A stretch of 64,000 bases of DNA from JANNAT01 sp031384605 (GTDB taxonomy: Bacteria > Pseudomonadota > Alphaproteobacteria > Rhodobacterales > Rhodobacteraceae), in assembly GCA_031384605.1 (NCBI GenBank), contig JANNAT010000140.1, positions 1-64,000 of the forward strand, written 5' to 3'. Position 1 is the stretch's first letter, and each line of letters opens with the position of its first letter. Shown here piece after piece: positions 8,748-17,175 of this stretch. Below the pieces are notes generated by a model. The model saw only the letters and a list, made by a program, of their open reading frames with translations, had not been told where the DNA came from and made no database searches. A program made the translations under genes and the position numbers.

Positions 8748-9896
8748 ATGACCCTTTCGCGCACTATGGTATTTGGGCCGTTGGCCTTGCTGCTGATGTC
8801 GGCTTGCACAAACAGCGATCTGGACTGGGATTTGCGGCGTGGCACGGGGGCCGATACATCGGGGGCCGTGCAGGGCAGTGCAAACCGCCCCAATGCCGAT
8901 GGGCGCGGCGTGATATCTTATCCCGGCTATCAGGTGGCCGTGGCGCAACGCGGTGACACGGTGGCATCCGTCGCCGCCCGCGTTGGCATATCGGCAGATG
9001 AGTTGGCCCGTTTTAACGCGTTGCGCCCGTCAGATACTTTGCGCGACGGCGAAGTGCTGGCCCTGCCCGGCGGCACCCGCCCCGGCGCACCTGGCACCTC
9101 CACCGGTGGCATCATTGGCGGCACAGGGCCGGTCGATGTGTCAACAATCGCTACCACAGCACTTGACCGCGTCGGCACAGCACCGCTGCCTGCAACAGGA
9201 AAACCTGCCGGCGCAAACCCTGCGCAACACAAAGTGCAACGTGGTGAAACCGCATTCTCGATTGCCCGCACCTATAATGTCTCGGCCAGATCATTGGCCG
9301 ATTGGAATGGCTTGGGCACCGATCTTGAAGTGCGTGAAGGTCAGGTTCTGGTTATTCCTACCGCCACCGGCACCCCGCCCGACGCTGGCCGCACTGTGGT
9401 CAAACTGCCCGGCGTCGGATCAGACACGCCGCAACCGCCATCGGCCAAAAAACCGTTGCCAGCAGAAAACCCCGCCAAAGCCACGGCCAAAGCCAAAGAA
9501 ACCCCGCCCGTCGCCGACCTTGGCAAAGACCGCACGGCCGCCTCTGCCAGCAGCTTTGCGATGCCGGTCAGTGGCAAGATCATTCGCGGCTATACCAAGA
9601 AGAAAAACGATGGCATCGACATTGCTGCGGCGGCAGGCACGGCGGTGAAATCAGCCGCTGATGGCACTGTTGCCGCAGTGACAACAGATACCAAAGGCAC
9701 CCCAATCGTGGTGATCCGCCATGCCGACGGCCTGTTGACGGTTTATGCCGGGGTTGATGGCTTGAAGGTGAAGAAAGGCGATAAAGTTTCGCGCGGGCAA
9801 TCCATCGCCGTGGTGCGCGCGGGCGATCCGGCTTTCTTGCATTTTGAGATCCGCAAAGGCACCGATTCCGTCGATCCGATGCCTTACCTGCAATAG
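8748..9896 (+). CDS. LysM/M23 (NlpD-like) murein-associated lipoprotein with degenerate peptidase site
   Basis: 382 aa. The ATG at 8748 follows GAGGTGG and starts a lipoprotein signal peptide with Cys in LLLMSACTNSD. Two LysM repeats follow (AQRGDTVASVAARVGIS and VQRGETAFSIARTYNVS), then a Pro/Ala/Lys-rich linker and a C-terminal LytM/M23 domain (about 275-380). The zinc ligands are not conserved: the HxGxD motif reads NDGID and the final HxH motif reads FLHFE. This pattern matches NlpD/EnvC-type proteins, which do not cut peptidoglycan themselves but activate amidases. Third gene of the surE-pcm run, a common proteobacterial order. Confidence 0.9.
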   Translation: MTLSRTMVFGPLALLLMSACTNSDLDWDLRRGTGADTSGAVQGSANRPNADGRGVISYPGYQVAVAQRGDTVASVAARVGISADELARFNALRPSDTLRDGEVLALPGGTRPGAPGTSTGGIIGGTGPVDVSTIATTALDRVGTAPLPATGKPAGANPAQHKVQRGETAFSIARTYNVSARSLADWNGLGTDLEVREGQVLVIPTATGTPPDAGRTVVKLPGVGSDTPQPPSAKKPLPAENPAKATAKAKETPPVADLGKDRTAASASSFAMPVSGKIIRGYTKKKNDGIDIAAAAGTAVKSAADGTVAAVTTDTKGTPIVVIRHADGLLTVYAGVDGLKVKKGDKVSRGQSIAVVRAGDPAFLHFEIRKGTDSVDPMPYLQ

Positions 9897-9947
9897 GGCA
9901 CTGACAGAATGGATTAGGTTCGGGCCCCAACCCATTACAATTTATAT

Positions 9948-10007
9948 AGAATTACGCTTCATCTGTTCCTAAATATCCCACGGGGGTGCGGGGGTGTGAA
10001 ACCCCCG
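9948..10007 (+). repeat. Family A intergenic repeat, copy 1
   Basis: Leader GCTTCATCTGTTCCT followed by AAATATCCCACGGGGGTG and the terminal hairpin GGGGGTGTGAAACCCCC (9990-10006). This is the shortest copy, with no middle stem. It lies between two convergent genes (LysM lipoprotein and CNNM protein), 51 bp past the former's stop. Confidence 0.85.
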
Positions 10008-10037
10008 CTGTCGGGTAAGGATACGATGCCGGACGAC

Positions 10038-11309
10038 CTAGACCCGGCTGACCAGCACCTTATCAATGCGCAGCCCGTCCATATCCATCACTTCGAACCG
10101 ATACCCTTCGGCGTCAACGATATCGCCCAAGGCCGGCATCCGGCCCAACTGATGCAACACCAGCCCCGCCATAGTATCATATTCCCCGGCCAATGACCGC
10201 GACAGCGCCAGACGATCGCACAGCTCGTCCGCAGGCATCCAGCCCGACACCAGCAAACTGCCGTCCGCGCGCACCAGCAGTGCAGGCTCGCCCGCGTCTG
10301 CCGAGGTGACCGCCCCGGTGATCGCCTCCAGCACGTCATCGGTGGTGATCAGCCCTTCGAAATTGCCATATTCGTCATAAACCAGCGCCATGTGATGCGG
10401 GGTGCGGTGCAGCACTTCCAGCACATCCAGCGCGTCGGCTTTATCAGAAACCACCGGCAAATCCCGCACGATGCTGCGCAAATCCAACGGCTCACGCCGC
10501 GACACTGCCTGAAACGCGTCGGCCAGCGTGATGATGCCCATCACCTCGCCTGTAACCCGGCTTTGCACCAACATCCGGGGGCGGGCAATTTTGCGCACTG
10601 CGGCCACCGCCTCAACCGAAGTGGATTCCAATTCCAGCATGATAACTTCATTGCGCGGCGTCATCAACGCGCGGGCAGACCTGTCGCCCAACCGCATGAT
10701 CCCCGCCATCATTTCGCGCTCTTCATCCTCCAGCACCCCGCCTTCATGCGCTTCGGTCAGGATGGTATGCACTTCTTCTTCGGTGACTTTGTTCGAACTG
10801 ACACCGCGTTGCCCCATCAGCCACAACACCACCCTGCCCGACCTGTCAAGCAACCACACGATCGGCGCTGCCACTTTTGACAGCACCAACATTGCGGGCG
10901 CCATGCGGATCGCCACCGCCTCAGGATTGCGCAAGGCCAGTTGTTTGGGCACCAATTCCCCAATAATCAGCGACACATAGGTCAGCGCCACCACCACACC
11001 GCCCACGCCCAAGGTATTGGCAGTATCGGCGGCAAGACCTTGATTTGTCAGCCATTGCGCCAATCGGCCCCCAAGTGCGGCACCCGAAAGCGCGCCGTTC
11101 AATACGCCCACCAGCGTGATACCGATTTGCACGGTGGACAAAAACCGCCCCGGATGTTCGCCCAACCGCAGCGCCGCGCGCGCCCCTGCCGATTTCGCCT
11201 CCAGTGGTTTCAAACGCGCCGGACGCGCCGACACGATGGCCAGTTCTGACATCGCCAGCACGCCATTCAGGCAGATTAACGCCAACACAACAATAATTTC
11301 TATGATCAT
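10038..11309 (-). CDS. CNNM/CorC-type membrane protein (hemolysin family, DUF21 and CBS domains)
   Basis: 423 aa. An N-terminal DUF21 membrane domain (about 1-185, with several hydrophobic helices) is followed by two CBS domains (about 205-330, including MTPRNEVIMLELE and VYDEYGNFEGLIT) and a C-terminal CorC/HlyC transporter-associated domain ending VDAEGYRFEVMDMDGLRIDKV. Family members are linked to Mg2+/Co2+ or Na+-coupled cation transport; the hemolysin name is historical. It ends convergent to the LysM lipoprotein. The next gene upstream stops 39 bp before its start, so it may be the distal member of the tat-DUF815 run. Confidence 0.9.
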   Translation of the reverse strand: MIIEIIVVLALICLNGVLAMSELAIVSARPARLKPLEAKSAGARAALRLGEHPGRFLSTVQIGITLVGVLNGALSGAALGGRLAQWLTNQGLAADTANTLGVGGVVVALTYVSLIIGELVPKQLALRNPEAVAIRMAPAMLVLSKVAAPIVWLLDRSGRVVLWLMGQRGVSSNKVTEEEVHTILTEAHEGGVLEDEEREMMAGIMRLGDRSARALMTPRNEVIMLELESTSVEAVAAVRKIARPRMLVQSRVTGEVMGIITLADAFQAVSRREPLDLRSIVRDLPVVSDKADALDVLEVLHRTPHHMALVYDEYGNFEGLITTDDVLEAITGAVTSADAGEPALLVRADGSLLVSGWMPADELCDRLALSRSLAGEYDTMAGLVLHQLGRMPALGDIVDAEGYRFEVMDMDGLRIDKVLVSRV

Positions 11310-11348
11310 AGGTCCACGATCAGGCCTTCGCCCAGAAAAGACAAGGCC

Positions 11349-12185
11349 CTACAACCGCACGCCAGACCGCGCCGCCAGATCGCAGAAAAACTGCCACGCC
11401 ACCCGACCAGATCGCGCCCCACGTGTGGCCTGCCATTCAATCGCTTCGGCACGCAGTTGATCAGGCGGCACATTGACGTCGTGCGCCGCACAATACCCCG
11501 CAATCATCGCCAGATATTCATCCTGACTGCAGGCATGAAAGCCCAGCCACAGCCCGAACCGGTCTGACAGTGAAACCTTTTCCTCAACCGCCTCGGATGG
11601 GGTGATCGCCGAAGACCGTTCATTTTCAATCATCTCGCGCGGCATCAGATGGCGGCGGTTTGACGTGGCGTAAAACAGCACGTTGTCAGGCCGCCCTTCG
11701 ATGCCACCGTCCAGCACCGCCTTTAGCGATTTGTAATGCTGGTCATCATGGCTGAACGACAGATCGTCGCAAAACAGGATAAACCGCCTAGCAGCGCTGC
11801 GCAAATGCGTCAGCAACCGCTGCACCGATGGCAAGTCTTCGCGCGACAATTCCACAATTTTTAACGCATGGCCTTCGGCGCGCACCGCCGCGTGCACCGC
11901 CTTGACCAGCGATGATTTCCCCATCCCGCGCGCGCCCCACAACAGCGCATTGTTGGCGGGCAGGCCGCGCGCGAAATACCGGGTGTTTTCCAGCAATGTA
12001 TCGCGCGCGCGGTCGATCCCGATCAACAAACCGATATCCACCCGTGAAACCTTGGGTATTGGTTCCAGCCGATCCGGGCTGGTATGCCACGCAAACGCAT
12101 CTGCCGCGTTAAAATCGGGCGCGGGCATCGGCGCCGGAGCCAGCCGTTCCAGCGCCTCGGCTATTCGGATCAACGGATCGCTCAT
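11349..12185 (-). CDS. DUF815 family P-loop ATPase
   Basis: 278 aa from the ATG at 12185, which overlaps the tatC stop by 4 bp (ATGA). Walker A is GARGMGKSSLVKA (about residue 78), Walker B-like is FILFCDDLSF, and an AAA-like sensor segment YATSNRRHLMPR follows. DUF815 proteins are AAA+-like ATPases of unknown cell role. Placement next to tatABC recurs in this bacterial family, from my general knowledge. Inference: co-production with the Tat translocase, but a functional link is not shown by the sequence. Confidence 0.9.
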   Translation of the reverse strand: MSDPLIRIAEALERLAPAPMPAPDFNAADAFAWHTSPDRLEPIPKVSRVDIGLLIGIDRARDTLLENTRYFARGLPANNALLWGARGMGKSSLVKAVHAAVRAEGHALKIVELSREDLPSVQRLLTHLRSAARRFILFCDDLSFSHDDQHYKSLKAVLDGGIEGRPDNVLFYATSNRRHLMPREMIENERSSAITPSEAVEEKVSLSDRFGLWLGFHACSQDEYLAMIAGYCAAHDVNVPPDQLRAEAIEWQATRGARSGRVAWQFFCDLAARSGVRL

Positions 12186-13036
12186 GCCGCGTCTTCTTCG
12201 TCCTCTTCCACCCAAGTGCCATCGGCGCGCGCCTGCGCTTCGCGTTGGCGTTCAAACCGGGTGATCAGAATAATCGAAATTTCATAAAGCGGGTAGATCG
12301 CTGCAAACAAAATCAACTGCGACATCACATCAGGCGGCGTCACCACGGCTGCGACAAACAAGATCGCAACAATCGCATATTTCCGCGTCGCCCGCAGGCC
12401 TTTTGCCGAAATCAGCCCCGCCTTGCCCATCAACGTCAGTAAAACCGGCAATTGGAAACACACGCCAAACGCCATCACAAACGTCATGGTCAGCGACAGA
12501 AATGCCTCGACCGAGCCTTGATAAACCACCCCCGCCGGGGCTTTGCTGGCCAAGGTGCTGCTGGCCGCCATGGCGTTGGCAAAGTCATCCTGAAAACTTA
12601 GAAACCAGCTGAACGCGAAAGGCAAAATCACGTAATAGGCAAAGGCCGCCCCGATGATGAACATGATCGGCGAGGCCAACAAAAACGGCAAAAACGCCTG
12701 CTTTTCGTTCTTGTAAAGCCCCGGCGCGATAAACCGCCACAACTGAAACGTGATCACCGGAAACGCCATTGCAAAGCCGCCCCAGATGGCGATCTTGATG
12801 GCAACAAAAAAGCCTTCCTGCAGCTTTACCAGAATGAACTGGCATTGCTGGCCCCGCGCGGCCAATGCCTCGCACATCGGGATCGACAGGAAGTTGAACA
12901 GCCATTCCCAAATCAGATAGCCCAACAAGAAACACACTGCAAAAGCCGCGATCGAATACAGCAACCGATTGCGCAGCTCTTTCAGGTGTTCAATCAGCGG
13001 GGCGGCGCTTTCGTCCATCTGGTCGGTATCGCTCAT
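12182..13036 (-). CDS. tatC: Sec-independent protein translocase TatC
   Basis: 284 aa, polytopic with about six membrane helices. The N-terminal family signature is APLIEHLKELRNRLLYS, followed by conserved blocks such as AFPVITFQLWRFIAPGLYKNEK. TatC is the twin-Arg signal-peptide receptor of the Tat translocase in the inner membrane. Start and stop overlap the neighbours by 4 bp each (tatB upstream, DUF815 downstream). The C-terminal tail is acidic (VEEDEEDAA). Local Tat substrates may include the FecR protein with its RR signal. Confidence 0.97.
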   Translation of the reverse strand: MSDTDQMDESAAPLIEHLKELRNRLLYSIAAFAVCFLLGYLIWEWLFNFLSIPMCEALAARGQQCQFILVKLQEGFFVAIKIAIWGGFAMAFPVITFQLWRFIAPGLYKNEKQAFLPFLLASPIMFIIGAAFAYYVILPFAFSWFLSFQDDFANAMAASSTLASKAPAGVVYQGSVEAFLSLTMTFVMAFGVCFQLPVLLTLMGKAGLISAKGLRATRKYAIVAILFVAAVVTPPDVMSQLILFAAIYPLYEISIILITRFERQREAQARADGTWVEEDEEDAA

Positions 13037-13659
13037 GCGTTCGGCGCCTTTTTGGGTTTGCGCGGCGCGCGGGGTTTGGCGGGTTCAACGGCCGTGATGG
13101 CCGCTTTAGCGCGGGATTTGGCGGCGGCTTTAAGGGCGGCTTTAGGGGCAACCGGTGCCGTGCCCGTGCTGACTGCCTTTAACTTGGCCGCAGTATCTTG
13201 CAAAATCGCCTTCTTGGCCGCGTGCTGGTCCATCAGCGCCTGCGTGGCAGGACCAAAGTTTGTCACCACCTGTGGTGGGGTAACAGCCTCTGCCTGCGGG
13301 GCGATGATCTTGGCGTCGGGTGTGGCGGGCATCGGGGCGGGCACCAAAGGCTTGGCGGCCGGTTTGGTTGACCCCTTCATCGGATCCCATTTTTCAAACC
13401 GATCCGCCGCCTCTTTTACCTTATCCAGCCCCATCGCTTTGGGCGAGGTGGCCGCCCGCAAATCCTTGGCCACATCATTCACGCCGGTGTCTTTCGCCGC
13501 TTGTTCCATCGCGCGGGAAAACTCTCGCGACATGGATTTGATCTTGGCGGTAAAGCGCCCCAGCTGACGAAACATCTGCGGCAGGTCTTCCGGCCCGATC
13601 ACAATCAGCGCGACCACGCCAATGATCATCAATTCGGCCCAGCCGATATCCCCAAACAT
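13033..13659 (-). CDS. tatB: Sec-independent protein translocase TatB
   Basis: 208 aa. The N-terminus has one membrane helix with the family pattern MFGDIGWAELMIIGVVALIV followed by GPEDLPQMFRQLGR and an amphipathic helix. The C-terminal half is a long Ala/Pro/Lys-rich tail, as is common in alphaproteobacterial TatB. It forms the receptor complex with TatC, whose start codon overlaps its stop by 4 bp. Confidence 0.95.
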   Translation of the reverse strand: MFGDIGWAELMIIGVVALIVIGPEDLPQMFRQLGRFTAKIKSMSREFSRAMEQAAKDTGVNDVAKDLRAATSPKAMGLDKVKEAADRFEKWDPMKGSTKPAAKPLVPAPMPATPDAKIIAPQAEAVTPPQVVTNFGPATQALMDQHAAKKAILQDTAAKLKAVSTGTAPVAPKAALKAAAKSRAKAAITAVEPAKPRAPRKPKKAPNA

Positions 13660-13714
13660 GTCTGATCAGCCCTTCAGATATCAGTGCCAGCCAAAACCAC
13701 GCACATGCGCTGGA

Positions 13715-13936
13715 TTATACTTTGTCTTTTTCTTTTTCTTCAGGCGTCACATCGCGCGCAGCGGTTGCTGCGGCAGCGGCGTCTTTTTCAATGTCTGCCG
13801 ATCCGTCCGACACGCCCTTTTTGAACGCCGTGATGCCCTTGCCCACTTCGCCCATCAAAGAGCTGACCTTGCCACGGCCAAACAACACCAGAACCACAAC
13901 AGCAATCAGCAACAGCTGTATTGGACCCATCTGCAT
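13715..13936 (-). CDS. tatA: Sec-independent protein translocase TatA
   Basis: 73 aa from the ATG at 13936, which has AAAGGAA at a 7-base spacing; a TTG two codons upstream is less likely. One N-terminal membrane helix (PIQLLLIAVVVLVLFGRGK) is followed by the FGRGKVSSLMGEVGKGITAFKKG amphipathic region in the family order, and an acidic tail. TatA forms the protein-conducting part of the translocase. The gene starts the tatABC-DUF815 run; tatB begins 55 bp downstream. Confidence 0.95.
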   Translation of the reverse strand: MQMGPIQLLLIAVVVLVLFGRGKVSSLMGEVGKGITAFKKGVSDGSADIEKDAAAAATAARDVTPEEKEKDKV

Positions 13937-14063
13937 GATCAATTCCTTTCCATGGCCGCGCCAGTGCAGCCGCCTTGTCTACTGACATAGACAGGGATTG
14001 GCACAGATCAAAGACCAAATCGCTAGGGTCTGGCCGGTTACCCCCCTTGATCCATCGTCTTTG

Positions 14064-14081
14064 CTGACAGCTATGTGTCAG
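14064..14081. promoter_or_regulatory. Inverted repeat upstream of the WYL regulator
   Basis: CTGACA-N6-TGTCAG, perfect 6-bp arms, 55 bp before the regulator's start codon. The position fits an operator for autoregulation or part of its promoter. A related TGACATAGACAGG occurs nearby at about 13983. Function is inference. Confidence 0.35.
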
Positions 14082-14136
14082 TTGCCTGCCCCTGATTTGC
14101 ATTGACCCCGGCGAGGGCCACGGCCAGACTGATGCG

Positions 14137-14832
14137 ATGCGCCGCACCGACCGCCTGTTTGATCTGATCCAAATCCTGCGGGACGGGCGGTTGCACCGGG
14201 CGCAGGATCTGGCGGCGCGGCTGGGGGTGTCAGTGCGCACCATCTGGCGGGACGTGTCCACGTTGATGGCCAGCGGTCTGCCGGTAGAGGGAGAGCGCGG
14301 CGTTGGCTATCTTTTGCGCGCGCCGATCACCCTGCCGCCGATGATTCTGACCGCCGAGGAATTGCAAGTGCTGCGGCTGGGCATTGGCATGGTTTGCACG
14401 GGCACCGATGCAGCCCTTGCACGGGCGGCACGGGGGCTGGCCAGCAAAATCGCGGCGGTGACGCCCAAGCCCACCACGCCGTTGCCCGAGGGCAGCGATC
14501 CAACGGCGTTGCCCGGCCAGATGCCGGCCAATGCGCCCGCACATCTGCCGATGTTTCGCGCGGCCATCCGCACCCGCGAACGCCTGACGATCAGCTATAT
14601 CGAACCCAACGGGCAAGAAAGCCACCTTGATATCCGCCCGCTTTTGCTGGGGCTGTCTGGCAAGGTCCGCACGCTGACCGCGTTTTGCGAAACCCGGCTG
14701 GATTTTCGCAGCTTTCGCATCGACCGCATCATCGCCGTAGCCCGCACAAGAGAGGTGTTTCCCTCCGAGCCCGGTCGCCGTCTGGCCGACTGGCGTGCCC
14801 GCAATACCAACGCCAGCGCAGGCGCAACCTGA
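14137..14832 (+). CDS. HTH and WYL domain transcriptional regulator (YafY type)
   Basis: 231 aa. An N-terminal winged helix-turn-helix (MRRTDRLFDLIQILRDGR, then LAARLGVSVRTIWRDVSTL) is followed by a linker and a WYL domain. The WYL core here reads LTISYIEPNG (about 147-156), with LRPLLL-like IRPLLLGL and a conserved SFRIDRI segment (about 190). WYL regulators respond to nucleic-acid or other ligands. There is no obvious target gene beside it: the genes on both sides are on the other strand. The start was chosen because it matches the usual family N-terminus. Confidence 0.9.
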   Translation: MRRTDRLFDLIQILRDGRLHRAQDLAARLGVSVRTIWRDVSTLMASGLPVEGERGVGYLLRAPITLPPMILTAEELQVLRLGIGMVCTGTDAALARAARGLASKIAAVTPKPTTPLPEGSDPTALPGQMPANAPAHLPMFRAAIRTRERLTISYIEPNGQESHLDIRPLLLGLSGKVRTLTAFCETRLDFRSFRIDRIIAVARTREVFPSEPGRRLADWRARNTNASAGAT

Positions 14833-14855
14833 TCACCTCAGCTTTGCCTCAAATT

Positions 14856-14944
14856 TAGCTAAAATTCGCTTTTACATTGGTCAAAATATCCCACGGGGGA
14901 GGCGGCAATCGCGCGCGATTGCCGCTTGGGGGTGTGAAACCCCC
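14856..14944 (+). repeat. Family A intergenic repeat, copy 2
   Basis: Leader GCTAAAATTCGC, core AAAATATCCCACGGGGGAG, a perfect 24-bp palindromic middle stem at 14902-14925 (arms GCGGCAATCG/CGATTGCCGC), then GGGGGTGTGAAACCCCC at 14928-14944. It lies 24 bp past the WYL regulator stop, between convergent genes. Confidence 0.9.
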
Positions 14945-14960
14945 ATCTTCGCCCGCAACC

Positions 14961-15052
14961 CCAGAGCATTTCAAGTTCAAGCCGGATCAGAATTCAAACC
15001 AAAAGTGTTTGAATTCTGATACTTAAGATTTCAACGAAAACTCGAAACGCTG
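14961..15052 (-). repeat. Family B nested palindrome repeat, copy 1
   Basis: About 92 bp, roughly 80% identical by eye to the copy at 18168-18259 in the opposite orientation. Inner arms ATCAGAATTCAAA (14986-14998) and TTTGAATTCTGAT (15008-15020) are perfect; the outer arms (AGCATTTC and GAAACGCT) are imperfect. It runs into the 3' end of the adjacent minus-strand ABC transporter gene and supplies its last six codons and stop. Confidence 0.85.
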
Positions 15053-16143
15053 TAATCTGCGGCCGGAAACACGAAACACTTATCGCGCCGGATCATCAGC
15101 CACAGCGCGGTGTCGGCTTTGGGTAAAAACACCCCCGGCACCGATGTGGTCAGCACCGAGCCATCAAAATCCATCTTGAAATCAACCAGACTTTCCCGGC
15201 CCAGATAGCGCGATCGCACGACAGTGCCGCGCGCAGGGGTGCCGTCCATTGCGGTGGGGTTTGGGCCCCGCCCGGCGCGATCAAAGTCGATCTTCAGATG
15301 TTGCGGGCGGATCACGATATCCACCGCCGCCCCGTCGGCATGGCCCGGAGTCAAGAACGCGCCAAACGGGGTGTCGGTCAGCGCGCCGCGCGAAATGCCC
15401 CGTATTACATTGATATCGCTGAAAAATGCAGCCGCTTCGCGGTCGGAGGGTGCGTTATAGATGTTATAGGGCGCGCCGCGTTGCACAATGGCACCGCCCC
15501 GCATCAACGCAATCTGGTCGGCCATCCGCATCGCTTCATCCGGCTCGTGCGTGACCAGCAGCACCGCCGCTCCTTCGTCTTTCAGCACCGCCAGCGTCGC
15601 ATCGCGGATGCCATCGCGCAGCCGGTTGTCGAGGCCCGAAAACGGCTCGTCCATCAGCATGACGCGCGGGCGCGGGGCCAGCGCGCGGGCAAGGGCAACG
15701 CGTTGTTGCTCTCCTCCCGACAACTGGTGCGGATGTTGTGCGCCAAAGCCCGTCAGATTGACCCGTTCCAGCAATTCATCCACCCGGCGGGCGCGCAGCG
15801 TCTTATCGCCCGACAACCCAAAGCCCACATTCGCCGCGACATTCAGATGCGGAAACAGCGCGAAATCCTGAAACATCAGGCCCACACCCCGCGCTTCGGG
15901 TGGCAGGTTCTGACCAGGGCCGAAAACCTGCTGGCCGTCGATCAGGATTTGCCCGGCGTCGGGGCGATCAACCCCTGCGATCATCCGCAAAGTGGTGGAT
16001 TTGCCGCAACCCGATGGCCCCAGCAGACACATCACCTGCCCCGCCGCCACCGACAGGCTGACGTCATTTACCGCGTCCAAACCCGCAAAGCTGCGGGTCA
16101 GGCCGTGAACGTGCAGGCGAATGGCATCAGGGTCAGACATCAT
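15031..16143 (-). CDS. ABC transporter ATP-binding protein, FbpC/PotA-like
   Basis: 370 aa. Walker A is LLGPSGCGKSTTLRMIAG, the Q-loop FQDFALFPHL, the signature LSGGEQQRVALARALA, Walker B VMLMDEPFSGLD and the switch His VTHEPDEAM. A C-terminal TOBE-like domain (about 285-360) places it with iron(III)- or spermidine-type importers. No permease or solute-binding gene is next to it, so it must work with components encoded elsewhere. The last residues (SVSSFR) and the TGA are encoded by a family B repeat, which suggests the original end of the gene was changed by that element. The ATG at 16143 is followed by a second ATG one codon later. Confidence 0.88.
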   Translation of the reverse strand: MMSDPDAIRLHVHGLTRSFAGLDAVNDVSLSVAAGQVMCLLGPSGCGKSTTLRMIAGVDRPDAGQILIDGQQVFGPGQNLPPEARGVGLMFQDFALFPHLNVAANVGFGLSGDKTLRARRVDELLERVNLTGFGAQHPHQLSGGEQQRVALARALAPRPRVMLMDEPFSGLDNRLRDGIRDATLAVLKDEGAAVLLVTHEPDEAMRMADQIALMRGGAIVQRGAPYNIYNAPSDREAAAFFSDINVIRGISRGALTDTPFGAFLTPGHADGAAVDIVIRPQHLKIDFDRAGRGPNPTAMDGTPARGTVVRSRYLGRESLVDFKMDFDGSVLTTSVPGVFLPKADTALWLMIRRDKCFVFPAADYSVSSFR

Positions 16144-16227
16144 ATCCCAAGCGAATTGGTCGGATATTTCCTAACAGCCGCGCAGGGATTGGGCAAGCGG
16201 GCCGGATAAGGCCGGATACCTGCCCCC

Positions 16228-17007
16228 CTAAAGCGTTGCGTTTACCGCGCCCCCGTCCAGCAAGACATTCTGCCCGATGATAAACCCCGCGTGCTGGCTG
16301 CACAAAAACGCCGCCATCGCCCCAAATTCTGCCGCCGTACCATAGCGGCGCGCGGGGATAGTGGCAAAACGTTCGGCGCGGGCCTGATCCATCGTGATGT
16401 CGCGCGCGGCCATTACGCCTGTGTCCAAAAACGTGGCGCGGTCGGTGTCGTGAATGCCGGGCAACAAGTTGTTGATGGTCACCCCCATTGGGGCCACTTG
16501 CCGCGACGTGCCTGCCACATACCCCGTCAACCCCGCCCGCGCCGTGTTGGAAAGCCCCAGTTGCGCAATCGGCGATTTAACGGATTGTGAGGTGATGTTC
16601 ACCACCCGCCCCCAGCCTTGGGCGATCATTCCCGGCAACAGCGCCGTCATCAGGGCAATCGGCGTCAGCATATTGCCTTCAATGGCGCGTAAAAAATCAT
16701 CGCGTGTCCAATCGCTCCACAGGCCCGGAGGTGGGCCCGCCGCATTGGTGATCAAGATATCCACCCCGCCCGCCACCGCCAGAACCTGTGCGCGACCAGC
16801 CTGCGATGTGATGTCTGCCGCAACGGTTGTCACCTGAACCCCGTAAGTGCTGCGTATGTCTGCCGCCGTTGCCTGCAATGGCGCATCGCCGCGCGCATTC
16901 AGGATCAGATCAACCCCGGCCTCGGCCAATGCCATCGCACATCCGCGCCCCAACCCTTTAGACCCTGCACACACCAGCGCCCGTTTGCCTTTGATCCCCA
17001 GATCCAT
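16228..17007 (-). CDS. SDR-fold oxidoreductase with atypical active site
   Basis: 259 aa. A Rossmann nucleotide-binding motif is present (CAGSKGLGRG, about 14-23) and NAAGPPPG matches the structural NNAG element. The Ser of the catalytic triad is present (VNITSQSVKSP), but where YxxxK is expected the sequence reads LSNTARAGL, so both the Tyr and the Lys appear to be missing. The end (FIIGQNVLLDGGAVNATL) is typical of FabG-like SDRs. A subgroup of SDRs with this substitution exists, to my knowledge. Its reaction is unknown, and classical dehydrogenase activity is doubtful. Divergent from the Hint gene. Confidence 0.8.
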   Translation of the reverse strand: MDLGIKGKRALVCAGSKGLGRGCAMALAEAGVDLILNARGDAPLQATAADIRSTYGVQVTTVAADITSQAGRAQVLAVAGGVDILITNAAGPPPGLWSDWTRDDFLRAIEGNMLTPIALMTALLPGMIAQGWGRVVNITSQSVKSPIAQLGLSNTARAGLTGYVAGTSRQVAPMGVTINNLLPGIHDTDRATFLDTGVMAARDITMDQARAERFATIPARRYGTAAEFGAMAAFLCSQHAGFIIGQNVLLDGGAVNATL

Positions 17008-17130
17008 CGCAATCCCCCCTGTTGATATTTACTGTCAGCCTAGCAGCCCCACCGTTTTGCACAAAGCCTGTTCGGTCATTGCGTCAGGCTTGCAGTGTTT
17101 CCTTATTTATGTCTTGAGGTTACGCTATAT

Positions 17131-17150
17131 CTTGGCCAACCGAAGCCAAG
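17131..17150. promoter_or_regulatory. Inverted repeat in the SDR/Hint divergent promoter region
   Basis: CTTGGC-N8-GCCAAG with perfect 6-bp arms, 25 bp before the Hint start codon and 123 bp from the SDR start. Position and symmetry fit a protein-binding operator for the Hint gene; the regulator is not identified. Confidence 0.35.
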
Positions 17151-17175
17151 AATTATTTGTGTAACAGTGTAGAAC

